Positions 42,096 to 51,832 of a DNA stretch of 64,000 nt are shown here, one piece after another (position 1 is the first letter of the stretch; the number at the start of each line of letters is the position of its first letter). Source of the stretch: Luteibacter jiangsuensis (GTDB lineage Bacteria > Pseudomonadota > Gammaproteobacteria > Xanthomonadales > Rhodanobacteraceae). The notes under the pieces were generated by a model, which was given only the letters and a program-made list of their open reading frames with translations, made no database searches and was not told where the DNA came from. Both the position numbers and the translations under genes were made by a program. Where the stretch lies: assembly GCF_030812295.1 (NCBI RefSeq), contig NZ_JAUSSK010000001.1:372001-436000 (forward strand). Direction: 5' to 3'.

Positions 42096-43883
42096 ATGGC
42101 CGAGTCGCCCAACGCCCACGATCCCGGCCCGATCCGCCTGACAGTCGCGGCCGCCGGCAAGAAGCTGGCGAGCCTGCCCGTCGTCGGCGTGACGGTCCGC
42201 CGGGCGATCAACCGCATCCCGTGGGCGGAGATCGTGCTGAGCGACGGCGACATGCCCACGGGCAGCTTTGCGCTGAGCGATGCCGCCACCCTCGTTCCGG
42301 GCACGGCGCTGACGATCAGCGCGGGATACGGGAACGACGAAGCCATGATCTTCAGCGGCATCGTGGTGCGCCATGGCGTGAAGATCGACGGCAGGGCCAG
42401 TTCGCGCCTGGTGCTGGAGTGTCGCGACGAGGCGACCAAGATGACCATCGGGCGCAACAACGCGAACTACCTGAACCAGAAGGACAGCGACATCATCAGC
42501 GGCCTGATCGGTGTCCATGGCCTGACGGCATCGGTGACCGCGACCGATACGAGCTACGACGAGCTGGTGCAGTTCTACTGCAGCGACTGGGACTTCATGC
42601 TGGCACGTGCGGACGCCAACGGCCTGCTCGTGAATGTCGACGCCGGCACGGTGAACGTCAAGACCCCGACGACGTCGGGGGCGGCCGTGCTGACGGTAGG
42701 CTGGGGCACCGAACTCATCGCGTTCGAGGCGGACATGGATGCACGCAGCCAGTACACGGCGGTGCAAGCCGTGTCCTGGGATCCCAAGCAACAGGCTATC
42801 GTCGAGGGCAGTTCGGCGGCTCCGGCAAGCCTCAACCCGCAGGGCAACCTGACCGGATCCACCCTCGCGGAAGTCGCCAGTCCGGCGACATACATGCTGC
42901 AGACAAGCGCGGCGCAGCCCGTGGCCAGCCTCACCGGATGGGCCAAGGCCACGCAGCAGAAGGCAGCGTTGGCGCGCATCCGCGGGCGCATGAGCTTCGT
43001 GGGCAGCGCGCTGGCGGTCCCCGACAGCCTCATCGAGGTGAGCGGGGTAGGGGCACGGTTCAGCGGTTCGGTCTACGTCACCGCCGTCGAGCACACGATC
43101 GGCGGCGGACAGTGGACGACCCAGGTCGAATTCGGCATGCGGCCCGAGTGGCACGTGGAACGCGAGGATGTCGCGGCGCCGCTCAACGGCGGCCTGTTGC
43201 CTGGCGTGAGCGGGTTGCAGATCGGCGTCGTGATGAAGCTCGACGGCGATCCGATGGGCGAGCAACGGATACAGGTCAAGATTCCCGTGATGCAGGCGAC
43301 GGCACCCGGCGTCTGGGCTCGACTGCTGCAATTCCACGCCTCGAGCGGGTTCGGCGCCTTCTTCCTGCCGGAAGTCAACGACGAAGTCCTGGTCGGCTAT
43401 CTGAACGGCGATCCCAGCAGCCCGGTCGTATTGGGCTCGCTCTACAGCAGCTCGCACCAGCCGCCTTACGCCATCGCCGCGGAGAACGACACCAAGGCGA
43501 TCGTGACCAGGTGCATGCACAAGATCGAGTTCAACGAGAAGGACAAGATCATCACGGTGATCACGCCCGGCAACAACCAGATCGTACTCGACGACAAGAA
43601 CCAGGCCATTACCGTCCTCGACCAGCACAACAACAGCGCCAGGTTTTCCAGCGCGGGTATCGCGCTGGACAGCAAGTCGGATATCAAGCTCACGGCCACG
43701 GGCAACGTGACGATCACCGCGAACGGCGCCATCGACATCAACGCCACAGCCGACCTCAAGGCGACCGGCATGAACGTCACCTGCGAGGCGCAGGCGGCAT
43801 TCACGGGCAAGGGCTCGGCTTCGGCCGAACTGTCCGCCGCCGCGACGACCACGGTCAAGGGCGCGATGGTCCTGATCAACTGA
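42096..43883 (+). CDS. eCIS VgrG-like spike protein (Pvc8-like)
   Basis: A 595-residue spike. The N-terminal gp27-like hub region includes RRAINRIPWAEIVLSDGDMP and YDELVQFYCSDWDFMLARAD (tube docking). The gp5-type OB fold (about 375-460) has QRIQVKIPVMQATAPGVWAR and LPEVNDEVLVGYLNGDPSSP. A repetitive beta-helical needle region with KDKIITVITPGNNQIVLDDK and DIKLTATGNVTITANGAIDI follows. The trimer is the central piercing device; a PAAR gene directly downstream provides its tip. No effector extension is fused. Confidence 0.95.
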   Translation: MAESPNAHDPGPIRLTVAAAGKKLASLPVVGVTVRRAINRIPWAEIVLSDGDMPTGSFALSDAATLVPGTALTISAGYGNDEAMIFSGIVVRHGVKIDGRASSRLVLECRDEATKMTIGRNNANYLNQKDSDIISGLIGVHGLTASVTATDTSYDELVQFYCSDWDFMLARADANGLLVNVDAGTVNVKTPTTSGAAVLTVGWGTELIAFEADMDARSQYTAVQAVSWDPKQQAIVEGSSAAPASLNPQGNLTGSTLAEVASPATYMLQTSAAQPVASLTGWAKATQQKAALARIRGRMSFVGSALAVPDSLIEVSGVGARFSGSVYVTAVEHTIGGGQWTTQVEFGMRPEWHVEREDVAAPLNGGLLPGVSGLQIGVVMKLDGDPMGEQRIQVKIPVMQATAPGVWARLLQFHASSGFGAFFLPEVNDEVLVGYLNGDPSSPVVLGSLYSSSHQPPYAIAAENDTKAIVTRCMHKIEFNEKDKIITVITPGNNQIVLDDKNQAITVLDQHNNSARFSSAGIALDSKSDIKLTATGNVTITANGAIDINATADLKATGMNVTCEAQAAFTGKGSASAELSAAATTTVKGAMVLIN

Positions 43884-43892
43884 GGAAACCCG

Positions 43893-44192
43893 ATGCCACC
43901 CGCCGCCCGCCTGACCGATATGCACACGTGCCCGATGGTGACGCCCGGCCTGCCGCCGATTCCCCATGTGGGTGGCCCGGTCGTCGGGCCCTGCGTGCCG
44001 ACGGTGCTGATCGGCAAACTGCCCGCCGCGGTGCTCGGCGACATGGCCACGTGCGTCGGGCCACCCGACAGCATCGTCAAGGGATCGGCGACGGTGATGA
44101 TCGGCGGCAAGCCGGCGGCGCGTATCGGCGATACCACCGCGCACGGCGGCAGCATCGTCCTGGGCTGCTTCACCGTGATCATCGGAGGGTGA
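43893..44192 (+). CDS. eCIS PAAR tip protein (Pvc10-like)
   Basis: A 99-residue PAAR-domain protein: MPPAARLTDMHTCPMVTPGL, VGGPVVGPCVPTVLIGKLPA, ATCVGPPDSIVKGSATVMIG and ARIGDTTAHGGSIVLGC. It forms the sharp, probably metal-stabilised tip on the spike trimer. No toxin domain is attached. In PVC/Afp the gp25-like gene comes before the PAAR gene; here the order is reversed. Confidence 0.95.
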   Translation: MPPAARLTDMHTCPMVTPGLPPIPHVGGPVVGPCVPTVLIGKLPAAVLGDMATCVGPPDSIVKGSATVMIGGKPAARIGDTTAHGGSIVLGCFTVIIGG

Positions 44193-44194
44193 GC

Positions 44195-44605
44195 ATGGCG
44201 AGTTTCCTAGGCAGGGGCTGGAGCTTTCCGCCACGGTTCGATCCACGGACCAAGGAAGCCGTGATGGTGGCCGACGCGACCGACATCGCCGAGAGCCTGC
44301 ACATCCTTTTCTCCACCCATCCCGGAGAGCGGGTCATGCTGCCGAACTACGGCTGCGACCTGCGCCGCATGGTGTTCGAGGAAGCGAACGAGCAGACGGT
44401 CACGGAAATCAAGGAACTGATGCGCAAGGCCATCCTGTTCTACGAGCCGCGCATCGTCCTCAACAGCATCGAAGCGCAACTCGTCGACCCGCTCAACGGC
44501 AAGCTGGAGATCAACCTCGACTACACGATTCGCGGCACCAACGCCCGGCACAACCTGGTGTATCCCTTCTACCTGCACCAGGCCACGCACCCGGTGAGGG
44601 CATGA
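44195..44605 (+). CDS. eCIS gp25-like baseplate wedge protein (Pvc9-like)
   Basis: A 136-residue gp25/GPW family protein: ADATDIAESLHILFSTHPGE, RVMLPNYGCDLRRMVFEEAN and KAILFYEPRIVLNSIEAQLV. The EPR core motif is present. It anchors the first sheath layer to the baseplate. The ATG lies two bases after the PAAR stop codon; the stop overlaps the next start (ATGA). The frame is also open far upstream, but only as a shadow of other genes. Confidence 0.95.
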   Translation: MASFLGRGWSFPPRFDPRTKEAVMVADATDIAESLHILFSTHPGERVMLPNYGCDLRRMVFEEANEQTVTEIKELMRKAILFYEPRIVLNSIEAQLVDPLNGKLEINLDYTIRGTNARHNLVYPFYLHQATHPVRA

Positions 44606-47600
44606 ACAAGGGAACGCAACAGGACGAACGCCTGGCCGACGCGCTCCGTCGCGGCTATGTCGTGCCCGACGAGTTCACGCTGGCCGAGCGCATCCACCTG
44701 ATGCTCGGCTATGCCGCCCACGTGCGCTTCGCCACCGCCGACGGCAGCAACGCCGGGTGCTGGGACGATGCGCTGCTGCGCGACGAAAGCACCGTGCTCG
44801 CCGAGATGGCGTCGTTCCCTCTGGCCCAGGCGAAGCAGGCTTTCGCCGAAGTCTGGGCCTGGGCCGACGAACGGCACCTCTGGTGGCGCGTGCGCCAGGT
44901 GGTGTTGCGTGTGGACGGCTGGTGCCGCTGGCTGGCCCGGCATGACACACCGACCGCCGTGCACGTGTTGCAGGCGATCATGGCGGCGATCGGAGGCAAC
45001 CTGCGCGATCTATTGCACGACGCCATCCGCGGTTTCGGCATCGACGAAGCCGCGGCGCGGGAGATGCATCCGGCCTGGCGGCTGGACACCGTGACCGCCC
45101 ATGCGGGCGACGCGCCGCTGGACGCCGGCCGGCGCAGGTCGCTGCTTCGACGCCTGTGGGGTGCGCTGTGCGTGGCACTTGCACGCCTGCAGCCGATCGC
45201 GCTTTCACAGCTCCAGCTGAGCCTGGCCAACGCGAAGCACGAGCCGGCGATGGGCCTCCTCATGGCCGCCTTGCAGATATTCCAGGCCTCGCGGACCGAG
45301 GTGAACCGATTTCCGGAACGCCTCACCGACTTCTATTTCCTCGACCTCCTGCGCATGCGCCCGAGACGCCCCTCGCAGGAGCGGATCTATCTGCGCTTCA
45401 CGCGGGACGCCACGTATGCCTCGCCGGTGCACCTGTCGCGAGGCACGCGTTTCGTGGGCGGGAAGGACAGACAGGGGCAGGGCGTCGAGTTCGCGGCGGA
45501 GCACGCACTCGAGGTGACCGACAACGAGGTCTCCGCGCTTTACAGCGTGAGGATGGAGCACGACGCGCTGATCTCGCCGGAGCGCGAGTTCGGCTATGCC
45601 ACGCGCGTGCTCACGCAGGAGATTCCCCTGCGGTCTCCCGACGCGGCCTATGCCGGCGAGCCGTCGTGGTGGCCGCTCCTGGGGGGCGAGGCCAAGGGTT
45701 CCGCCGCCCAGGCGACACACGCCCGGATCGGCATGGCCCTGGTGTCGCCGATGCTCGCATTGAAGGAAGGCAATCGCCGCGTGCGCGTGCTGCTGCGCCT
45801 GTCGCATCCGGCGGCGGACGACGACCACCTCGCCGCGATGCTGCGTCGCGATGCCGGCGCGCGCGATGCGGCCTGGCTGGCGGATGTGTTTCTCCGGCTC
45901 GACGATGCCGAGAAGCGCCTGCACGCGAACGCCTTCGGACCGGCTTCCCGGTCCGTCGCCAGCCAACGCGCCAACGCGGCCTGGGCGCGCGCGCCACGTT
46001 CCGAGGGCGACGTGCACCTGTGCTACCTGGTGGCCTCCTGTCTCGGGCAGGACGACGCGGAGCGCTTCAAGGTCAGCCTTGGCCGCCTCTTCGCCGTCTG
46101 GCTGATCGCCGGCGACGAAGCCTTGCTGCCGCAGGACACGGCCGCCTTGCGTGCCCACGCCAGCCTGCTCGGCAACGGTGTGGCGAGGGTGGTCGAACTG
46201 GACGATCCCCTGATCCTGATCTATCCGCACGAGCACGACGACGGCCGTGGCGAGCCCGATCGCGAACTGATCTTCAACAGAGTGTTTCGCGGCATCTGGC
46301 AGGCCGAATTCAGCGTGGCCGACGGCTGGCTGGTGCCGGGCGACGTGCTGGTCGTTCGTCGGGCGAACGAGGGCTTCGGCTGGGGCGGATGCATCGAGCT
46401 GTCGATCCACCTGGGTCAGGAGCAGCCGCCGATCGTGCCGTGCAAGCCCGCCGTGCATGGGCCGGAATGTCCGGAGCAGCCGGCGTTGCGGCTCACCTTG
46501 CAGACGCGCACGCGCCTCTATGCCTATAGCGCCCTGGCGCAGGTCGTCCTGCACGACATCTCGCTGTCGACGCACGTCACCGGAGTGCGCGGCCTCGTGA
46601 TCTACAACCAGTTGGGGCGGCTCGATGCCGGCAAACCCTTCCAGCCGTTCGGCCCACTGCCGGCGGTGGGCGCCTATTGCCTGTTCGGAAACGAAGAATT
46701 GGCCGGCAAACCGCTGCGCGAGCTTCGCCTCAATCTCCAATGGGGAGGGCTGCCCAGCGAGGAGGGTGGTTTCGCGGCCTGGTATCGCGGCTATCCGGGA
46801 TCCTGGCCGGCCTCCGGCTTCCAGGTGAAACCGGCGATCCTGCGCGACGGGCAGTGGCGAAGCGGGGAAGGCCTGCAGAGCCTGTTCCACGGCGAACGTC
46901 ATCTGCGCCGGGACACGACGCTCTCGCTGCCCGAAGCCGACCTTTCGCTTTACCATCGCGCGCAGTCGTCGGTGCAGGAGCCGTTCGTCTTCGGCACGGC
47001 CACGCGCAACGGGTTCTTCCGGCTCGAGCTCGCCGGCCCTCCGGCCGCCTTCGGGCATGCGCTGTATCCACGCCTGCTGTCGGAAACCCTCAGCACCAAC
47101 GCCCGGTCGCGGCGGGTCGGCCTCATGCGCCCGCTGCCGAACGAACCGTATACGCCGACGGTCGACCAGGCGTCGCTGGATTACGTGGCCAGCGAACGAA
47201 TCTCGCTGAAGCCGACGATGCCGTCGTCGCACGGCAAGCTGCTGCATCTGCATCCCTTCGGATACGACACGCCGCGTGCCCGGCCCGGCATGGACGGCGT
47301 GCCCTTGCTACCGCGCTATGTCCACCAGGGCAATCTCTATATCGGCCTGTCGGGCTCCGATCCATGCGGCGCGCTGAGTCTTTACTTCAGCCTGCGCGCG
47401 GAAAGCGCCGCCGAAAGCTGGCAGGCTCCGCTGCCACCGACGGGCTGGGCGGTCTGGAGCGACGGCGAATGGCGCATGCTCGCATCCGAGCGGGTGCTAT
47501 CGGACGGCACCATGGGCTTCCTGCGCAGCGGTATCGTCGTCGTCGACCTGCCTGCCGGCATGACGTGCGATTGTCCGCAATGGCCGGGCCGACTGTACTG

Positions 47601-48591
47601 GCTGCGACTGAGCGCCGACGGCTGCCTGGAACGCCTGGCCGGCCTCTATGGCATCTACACCCAGGCCATGTCGGCCACGCGCGTACGCCCACGCAGCAAC
47701 GGGGAATCGACCTTGCCTCTGCCGCCGGGAACCGTGCGCATGCCGCTGCATCCCATCGGCGGCCTCCTTTCCGTGCAGCAGATCGGACCGTCGTTCGGCA
47801 TCGCCCAGCCGGAGACGCCGGGCATATTGCGCGTCCGCAGTGCCGAGCGGTTGCGGCATAAGGATCGCGCAAGCATGCCGTGGGATTACGAGCGGCTTCT
47901 GCTCGACGCGTTTCCCGACATCTTCAAGGCGAAGTGCTTCGTCAACGGCGAGGCCGGCCAGGCCGCGATCTCGGGCACGCCCGGCGGCGTCCTCGTGGTG
48001 GTGGTGCCGGAGCCACGGCAGGGCATGCTGTTTCACAGCACGGAAGCACCCCATTTCGATGCGGCGGTGCTGGAAGAGATGATGGCCTACCTGCGCGAGC
48101 GCAGCGCCCCCGGATTGCGCATCGTCGTGCGCAACGCCGTCTACGAATACATCCAGGTGCGCTGCGTGCTGCGCCTCGCGAACGGCGTGCACCCCGGCGC
48201 GGCGCTGTTCCGCGCGAACCGCGCGCTCGTGGAATACCTGTCGCCCTGGCACGAGGACGGATGCCGCGCCAGTTTCGATTGGGAGGTGCGCGCCGAAGCC
48301 GTCGAAGCCCACCTGCGCAACCTGGACGACATCGAGGCGATCGGTTCGATGTCGCTCCTGCATATCGTCCGGCGCGACGACAACACCTACCGGCTTTACG
48401 ACACCGGCCGCGTACGCAGCGGCGCACCGGTGCGCCTGGTACGTCCCGCGCAGTCCTGGAGCCTCGCATTGCCCTGGCCGCGCCACCTGATCGAGCTGGT
48501 AGGCGCCGGCGCCTCGCACGACGAGCAACCCACCGGGGTAGGCAAGCTGGAGATCGGCGGCACGTTCATCATGGGCGGTGCCGCGCGATGA
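44602..48591 (+). CDS. eCIS large baseplate wedge protein (Pvc11-like)
   Basis: A 1329-residue protein, the largest in the locus. Its place after gp25, its size, and the segment TDFYFLDLLRMRPRRPSQER, characteristic of Pvc11/Afp11 baseplate proteins, support the assignment. The C terminus (about 1130-1260: LLDAFPDIFKAKCFVNGEAG, LRERSAPGLRIVVRNAVYEY, IQVRCVLRLANGVHPGAALF) resembles the gpJ-like baseplate J C-terminal domain. It would form the baseplate wedges that trigger sheath contraction. It overlaps both neighbours by 4 bp. Confidence 0.9.
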   Translation: MNKGTQQDERLADALRRGYVVPDEFTLAERIHLMLGYAAHVRFATADGSNAGCWDDALLRDESTVLAEMASFPLAQAKQAFAEVWAWADERHLWWRVRQVVLRVDGWCRWLARHDTPTAVHVLQAIMAAIGGNLRDLLHDAIRGFGIDEAAAREMHPAWRLDTVTAHAGDAPLDAGRRRSLLRRLWGALCVALARLQPIALSQLQLSLANAKHEPAMGLLMAALQIFQASRTEVNRFPERLTDFYFLDLLRMRPRRPSQERIYLRFTRDATYASPVHLSRGTRFVGGKDRQGQGVEFAAEHALEVTDNEVSALYSVRMEHDALISPEREFGYATRVLTQEIPLRSPDAAYAGEPSWWPLLGGEAKGSAAQATHARIGMALVSPMLALKEGNRRVRVLLRLSHPAADDDHLAAMLRRDAGARDAAWLADVFLRLDDAEKRLHANAFGPASRSVASQRANAAWARAPRSEGDVHLCYLVASCLGQDDAERFKVSLGRLFAVWLIAGDEALLPQDTAALRAHASLLGNGVARVVELDDPLILIYPHEHDDGRGEPDRELIFNRVFRGIWQAEFSVADGWLVPGDVLVVRRANEGFGWGGCIELSIHLGQEQPPIVPCKPAVHGPECPEQPALRLTLQTRTRLYAYSALAQVVLHDISLSTHVTGVRGLVIYNQLGRLDAGKPFQPFGPLPAVGAYCLFGNEELAGKPLRELRLNLQWGGLPSEEGGFAAWYRGYPGSWPASGFQVKPAILRDGQWRSGEGLQSLFHGERHLRRDTTLSLPEADLSLYHRAQSSVQEPFVFGTATRNGFFRLELAGPPAAFGHALYPRLLSETLSTNARSRRVGLMRPLPNEPYTPTVDQASLDYVASERISLKPTMPSSHGKLLHLHPFGYDTPRARPGMDGVPLLPRYVHQGNLYIGLSGSDPCGALSLYFSLRAESAAESWQAPLPPTGWAVWSDGEWRMLASERVLSDGTMGFLRSGIVVVDLPAGMTCDCPQWPGRLYWLRLSADGCLERLAGLYGIYTQAMSATRVRPRSNGESTLPLPPGTVRMPLHPIGGLLSVQQIGPSFGIAQPETPGILRVRSAERLRHKDRASMPWDYERLLLDAFPDIFKAKCFVNGEAGQAAISGTPGGVLVVVVPEPRQGMLFHSTEAPHFDAAVLEEMMAYLRERSAPGLRIVVRNAVYEYIQVRCVLRLANGVHPGAALFRANRALVEYLSPWHEDGCRASFDWEVRAEAVEAHLRNLDDIEAIGSMSLLHIVRRDDNTYRLYDTGRVRSGAPVRLVRPAQSWSLALPWPRHLIELVGAGASHDEQPTGVGKLEIGGTFIMGGAAR

Positions 48592-49394
48592 CCATCCGCA
48601 ATCGCGAGTCGCTGCGCAGTTACTTCACCGATGGGTCCTTGCCCACGCAGGCACACTTCGCCGACCTGATCGACTCGATGCTCAACATGAGCGACGAGGG
48701 CTTCACCAAGTCGGTCGAGCGTGGCTTCGAGATCTCCGCCGCGGCGGGCTACGAGGCCTTGCTGAGCTTTTTCCGCGACCAGGACCCGGACGCACCGCTA
48801 TGGTCGGTCGGTTTCGGCGGCGCGCAAGGGCAGCTGCTCATCCGTTCCAACCAGCCTCCCGCCGGCGACGTCGCGCCCGACCCGGTGCCGCCCCTGTGGA
48901 CCCTCGATCCGACCGGCCGCGTGGGCATTCGCAATGCCCAGCCGGAAGCGGCGCTCGATGTCGACGGCGTGGTGCGCAGCAAGGGCCGTCGCGGCAGCTA
49001 TGCGCGATCGCCCGCCGTGCCGCTCCTCGCCAATGGCCAGTGGCAGGACCTCACCGACGACCTGGACGGCTGCCAGGCTTTCGAAGTGACCGCCGGTGCT
49101 GGTCGGCAAGGCGAGGGGCACTTCGCCCTGGTCCATGCGATCGCGCTCAATACCTACAACCCCACTCTCGGTATCTTCGACTTCTTCAATCGCAAGCGCG
49201 GCATCAACACGACCCATGCGTTCTATTCCCGTCGCTGCGACCGCCTGCAACTGCGTTGGCAGGGCACCCACGGACGGAACGCGGTGTACCGCCTGCAGGC
49301 CCGCACCGGTTGCGACTACGGGAAAGGCATCGCCATCGAAGCGCATGTCACCCAGCTCTGGTTCGATCCGCATATGGACGGGGAGCGGAAGTGA
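48588..49394 (+). CDS. eCIS-associated fibre/neck-like protein, function unknown
   Basis: A 268-residue protein between the two big baseplate genes (4-bp overlaps on both sides). The N-terminal helix region is SLRSYFTDGSLPTQAHFADL and IDSMLNMSDEGFTKSVERGF. A strand-rich segment LWTLDPTGRVGIRNAQPEAA and LDVDGVVRSKGRRGSYARS resembles the start of phage tail-fibre or trimeric-adhesin heads. A C-terminal domain (GIFDFFNRKRGINTTHAFYS, LQLRWQGTHGRNAVYRLQAR) follows. It could be a short receptor-binding fibre or a baseplate cap. No other fibre (Pvc13-like) gene is present. I do not recognise an established family name. Confidence 0.72.
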   Translation: MTIRNRESLRSYFTDGSLPTQAHFADLIDSMLNMSDEGFTKSVERGFEISAAAGYEALLSFFRDQDPDAPLWSVGFGGAQGQLLIRSNQPPAGDVAPDPVPPLWTLDPTGRVGIRNAQPEAALDVDGVVRSKGRRGSYARSPAVPLLANGQWQDLTDDLDGCQAFEVTAGAGRQGEGHFALVHAIALNTYNPTLGIFDFFNRKRGINTTHAFYSRRCDRLQLRWQGTHGRNAVYRLQARTGCDYGKGIAIEAHVTQLWFDPHMDGERK

Positions 49395-51832
49395 GCATCC
49401 CGGCCGGGGTTATCCCGCGACTTCGCGACGACGATCCGCTGGCGTACGACGCGCTGCGCGCACGCGCCCTCGATGCGTTGCAGGAGCTCAGCGGCGAACA
49501 GTGGACCGACTACAACCACCACGATCCAGGCATCACCTTGCTCGACGCGTTCTGCTTCGCACTGACCGAAGACATCTTCGGCGCGCGGCAGCCGCTTCTC
49601 GACCTGTTGACCGGTCCCGATGGTCGCATCCGCTACCGCGCCCTCGGGCTCCGCGGTGCCGAGGAGATCCTGCCGTGCCGTCCCTGCACCGACATGGATT
49701 ACACGCGCTGGCTGCTCGATCGCGTGCCCGGCGCGCTGCAGGTCCATACGCAGTCGGCCGCCGGTGACGGTCTGTGGCGGATCCAGCTGGAAGTGTCCAC
49801 GCCGGACGGTGCTGTCGCGACCGCGGCGCGGGCGTATTGGGCGCAGCGCAATCTGTGCGAAGACCTGGACGGCCTGCCCAGCGTGCTCGAACCGCGCTGG
49901 TGCACCCTGAGCGTCGACCTCGGCATTGAGGGAACGCGCGCGCCCGAAGACATTCTCGCCGAGCTGGTGGAGCGCAGCGCCAGGTATGTGGATGCGGCAC
50001 CGGAGCGTCGTTCGCTGTCGGCGCGACTGGCCGGGGAAGGGGACGACGTATCCCTTGCCGACGTACTCGACGGGCCACGCCTGCGCCAGGGCTGGATCGA
50101 GACGGAGGACCTGGCGCTGGACCGCGACAACCGGATCTACTTCGGCGACCTCGCACGCATCGCGCTTTCGGTGGAGGGCGTTTTCGAAGTCGCCCGGATC
50201 GGCCTGGAAGCCGACGGCCTGGCGGGGTCCGGCGAAGCGCTGCCGCGCAGGGGCGATGGCTGGGTACTGCGCCTGCGCTGGCCCGATCATCGCGAAGCCA
50301 TCATGGACTGGAAGATCAGCCGGCGCGGCAACCGTGTATCGGTCGCGGCCGATGCGTTGCTGCAGCGGCTGGACGATCTGCGCCGCAACAGTCAGGGCCG
50401 TGCCACGGTCGACAGCGCGCCCGAGATGGCGGGATCGCCCCTGAGCCGGCCGCGGGGGAGATACGTGCCGCCGCATACCTATGTGTCCCTGCACCGGCAG
50501 CTCCCGCATATCTACCGCGAGCGCTTCGATGCCGCGGCGACCGCGCAGTTCCATGCCTATGTCGCGTTGCTCGACCAATGGCTGGCCCATGGGAACGCAC
50601 AGACGTGTTACCTGCGCGACCTTTACACGACCAAGCCCGGGCCCCGTGCCAGCTATGCCTGGAACGTGCTCGGCGATGCGAACATCCCCGGGTTGGAGGC
50701 CTTGTACACGACCCATCGCGAACGCCTGCGCGAGAACGTGTTCGCGGTGGCCGACGACCCGATCGAGCGGCGCGGCCGCGTTCTCGACCACCAGCTGGCG
50801 TTGTACGGCGAGGGTGTCTGGCAAGGCAGCATCCGTCCGTTCGGTTGGTACTTCAGCGCGGAAGCGTGGCACCTGCACCTGTTCGAACGGAAGCGCCTGT
50901 TCCTCGTGCGCATTACCACCCTGACGAGAGACCGCTATGGCGGCATCGACTACAGCCGGCGCTCGCTCGGCCGGCGCGGCAATACGCCGGCCTTGCAGCA
51001 ACGGGCAAGCCTGCTGCTGGGCTTCAAGTATCACCACAGCCGCCTGCTGATGACGCCCCTGGCGACGGCGGGCATCGCATTGGCGACCAAAAACGCGCCG
51101 ACGGCGTCCATGCAGGAGGTTCCGGCGGAGGCGCATCCGCCCGTCATCTGGGGACCGGCGCGCCGCCGCGTGGTGGAAGCGATGGGCACCGACCTCGCCA
51201 GCGCCGCGCGCTCGCTGGCCCAGCATTTCCAGGCGCTGGACCCGGCCGCGCTGTCCCCGGCGTTGCTGCGCAGCGCGGTCCACGCCGAACGCTATCGTCA
51301 CGCCGATGCCACGGCCATCTGGCTGGGCAGCGAGGAGCAGGGGCCTAGCTGGGTTCTCCCGCTGCGGTCACCGCGCGTGTCGCCGGAAGCCGCGGCGATC
51401 TGCCTGCACGAATTCGCCTGCCGTCTGCAGCTGGAATGCGAAGGCATGCACCTTGTCGAGCACACGCTGCTGCGGCCGCCCGCCGGCGTGGAAGCCGATC
51501 TGCCAGAGGATTTCTACCGCTACCGCCTGACGGCGGTATTCCCCGCCTGGACGGCGCGAGGGAAGCATCCGTCCTTTCGGCGCGTCGCCCTGGAGACGCT
51601 GACGTTGAATACTCCAGCGCATATCCACATCGAGACGATCTGGCTCAACGCCCGATCGATGCAGCGCTTCGAGCGGCGCTACGCGGCCTGGCTGGAAGCC
51701 ATGCAGACGTACTGCTCCCACAGGCTCGCCGGCTCGGAGCGTACCGATGCGAGCGCCCGTCGCGTGGAGCGCTGGGCGTGCAGGTTACGCAAACAGATCG
51801 CGAGGGAACGGCAGCGAGGCCTGGCGACATGA
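49391..51832 (+). CDS. eCIS baseplate protein (Pvc12-like)
   Basis: An 813-residue baseplate protein. The diagnostic N-terminal block is QWTDYNHHDPGITLLDAFCF followed by ALTEDIFGARQPLLDLL, as in Pvc12/Afp12-type proteins. Other recognisable parts are LPHIYRERFDAAATAQFHAY and FACRLQLECEGMHLVEHTLL. With the Pvc11-like protein it should build the baseplate wedge heterodimer. GTG start overlapping the previous stop (GTGA); a 4-bp overlap with the tape-measure gene. Confidence 0.9.
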   Translation: MSIPAGVIPRLRDDDPLAYDALRARALDALQELSGEQWTDYNHHDPGITLLDAFCFALTEDIFGARQPLLDLLTGPDGRIRYRALGLRGAEEILPCRPCTDMDYTRWLLDRVPGALQVHTQSAAGDGLWRIQLEVSTPDGAVATAARAYWAQRNLCEDLDGLPSVLEPRWCTLSVDLGIEGTRAPEDILAELVERSARYVDAAPERRSLSARLAGEGDDVSLADVLDGPRLRQGWIETEDLALDRDNRIYFGDLARIALSVEGVFEVARIGLEADGLAGSGEALPRRGDGWVLRLRWPDHREAIMDWKISRRGNRVSVAADALLQRLDDLRRNSQGRATVDSAPEMAGSPLSRPRGRYVPPHTYVSLHRQLPHIYRERFDAAATAQFHAYVALLDQWLAHGNAQTCYLRDLYTTKPGPRASYAWNVLGDANIPGLEALYTTHRERLRENVFAVADDPIERRGRVLDHQLALYGEGVWQGSIRPFGWYFSAEAWHLHLFERKRLFLVRITTLTRDRYGGIDYSRRSLGRRGNTPALQQRASLLLGFKYHHSRLLMTPLATAGIALATKNAPTASMQEVPAEAHPPVIWGPARRRVVEAMGTDLASAARSLAQHFQALDPAALSPALLRSAVHAERYRHADATAIWLGSEEQGPSWVLPLRSPRVSPEAAAICLHEFACRLQLECEGMHLVEHTLLRPPAGVEADLPEDFYRYRLTAVFPAWTARGKHPSFRRVALETLTLNTPAHIHIETIWLNARSMQRFERRYAAWLEAMQTYCSHRLAGSERTDASARRVERWACRLRKQIARERQRGLAT

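Noticed and set aside
41028-44246. A 1072-codon antisense open frame opposite the spike region
   Set aside because: High-GC third-position bias keeps antisense frames open. The translation has no domain, and the sense strand holds clear eCIS genes.
41177-44605. A 1142-codon open frame on the plus strand spanning several eCIS genes
   Set aside because: It is an alternate frame of DUF5908, LysM, VgrG and PAAR genes with low-complexity Arg/Gly-rich translation. Only its end (44195-44605) is the real gp25 gene.
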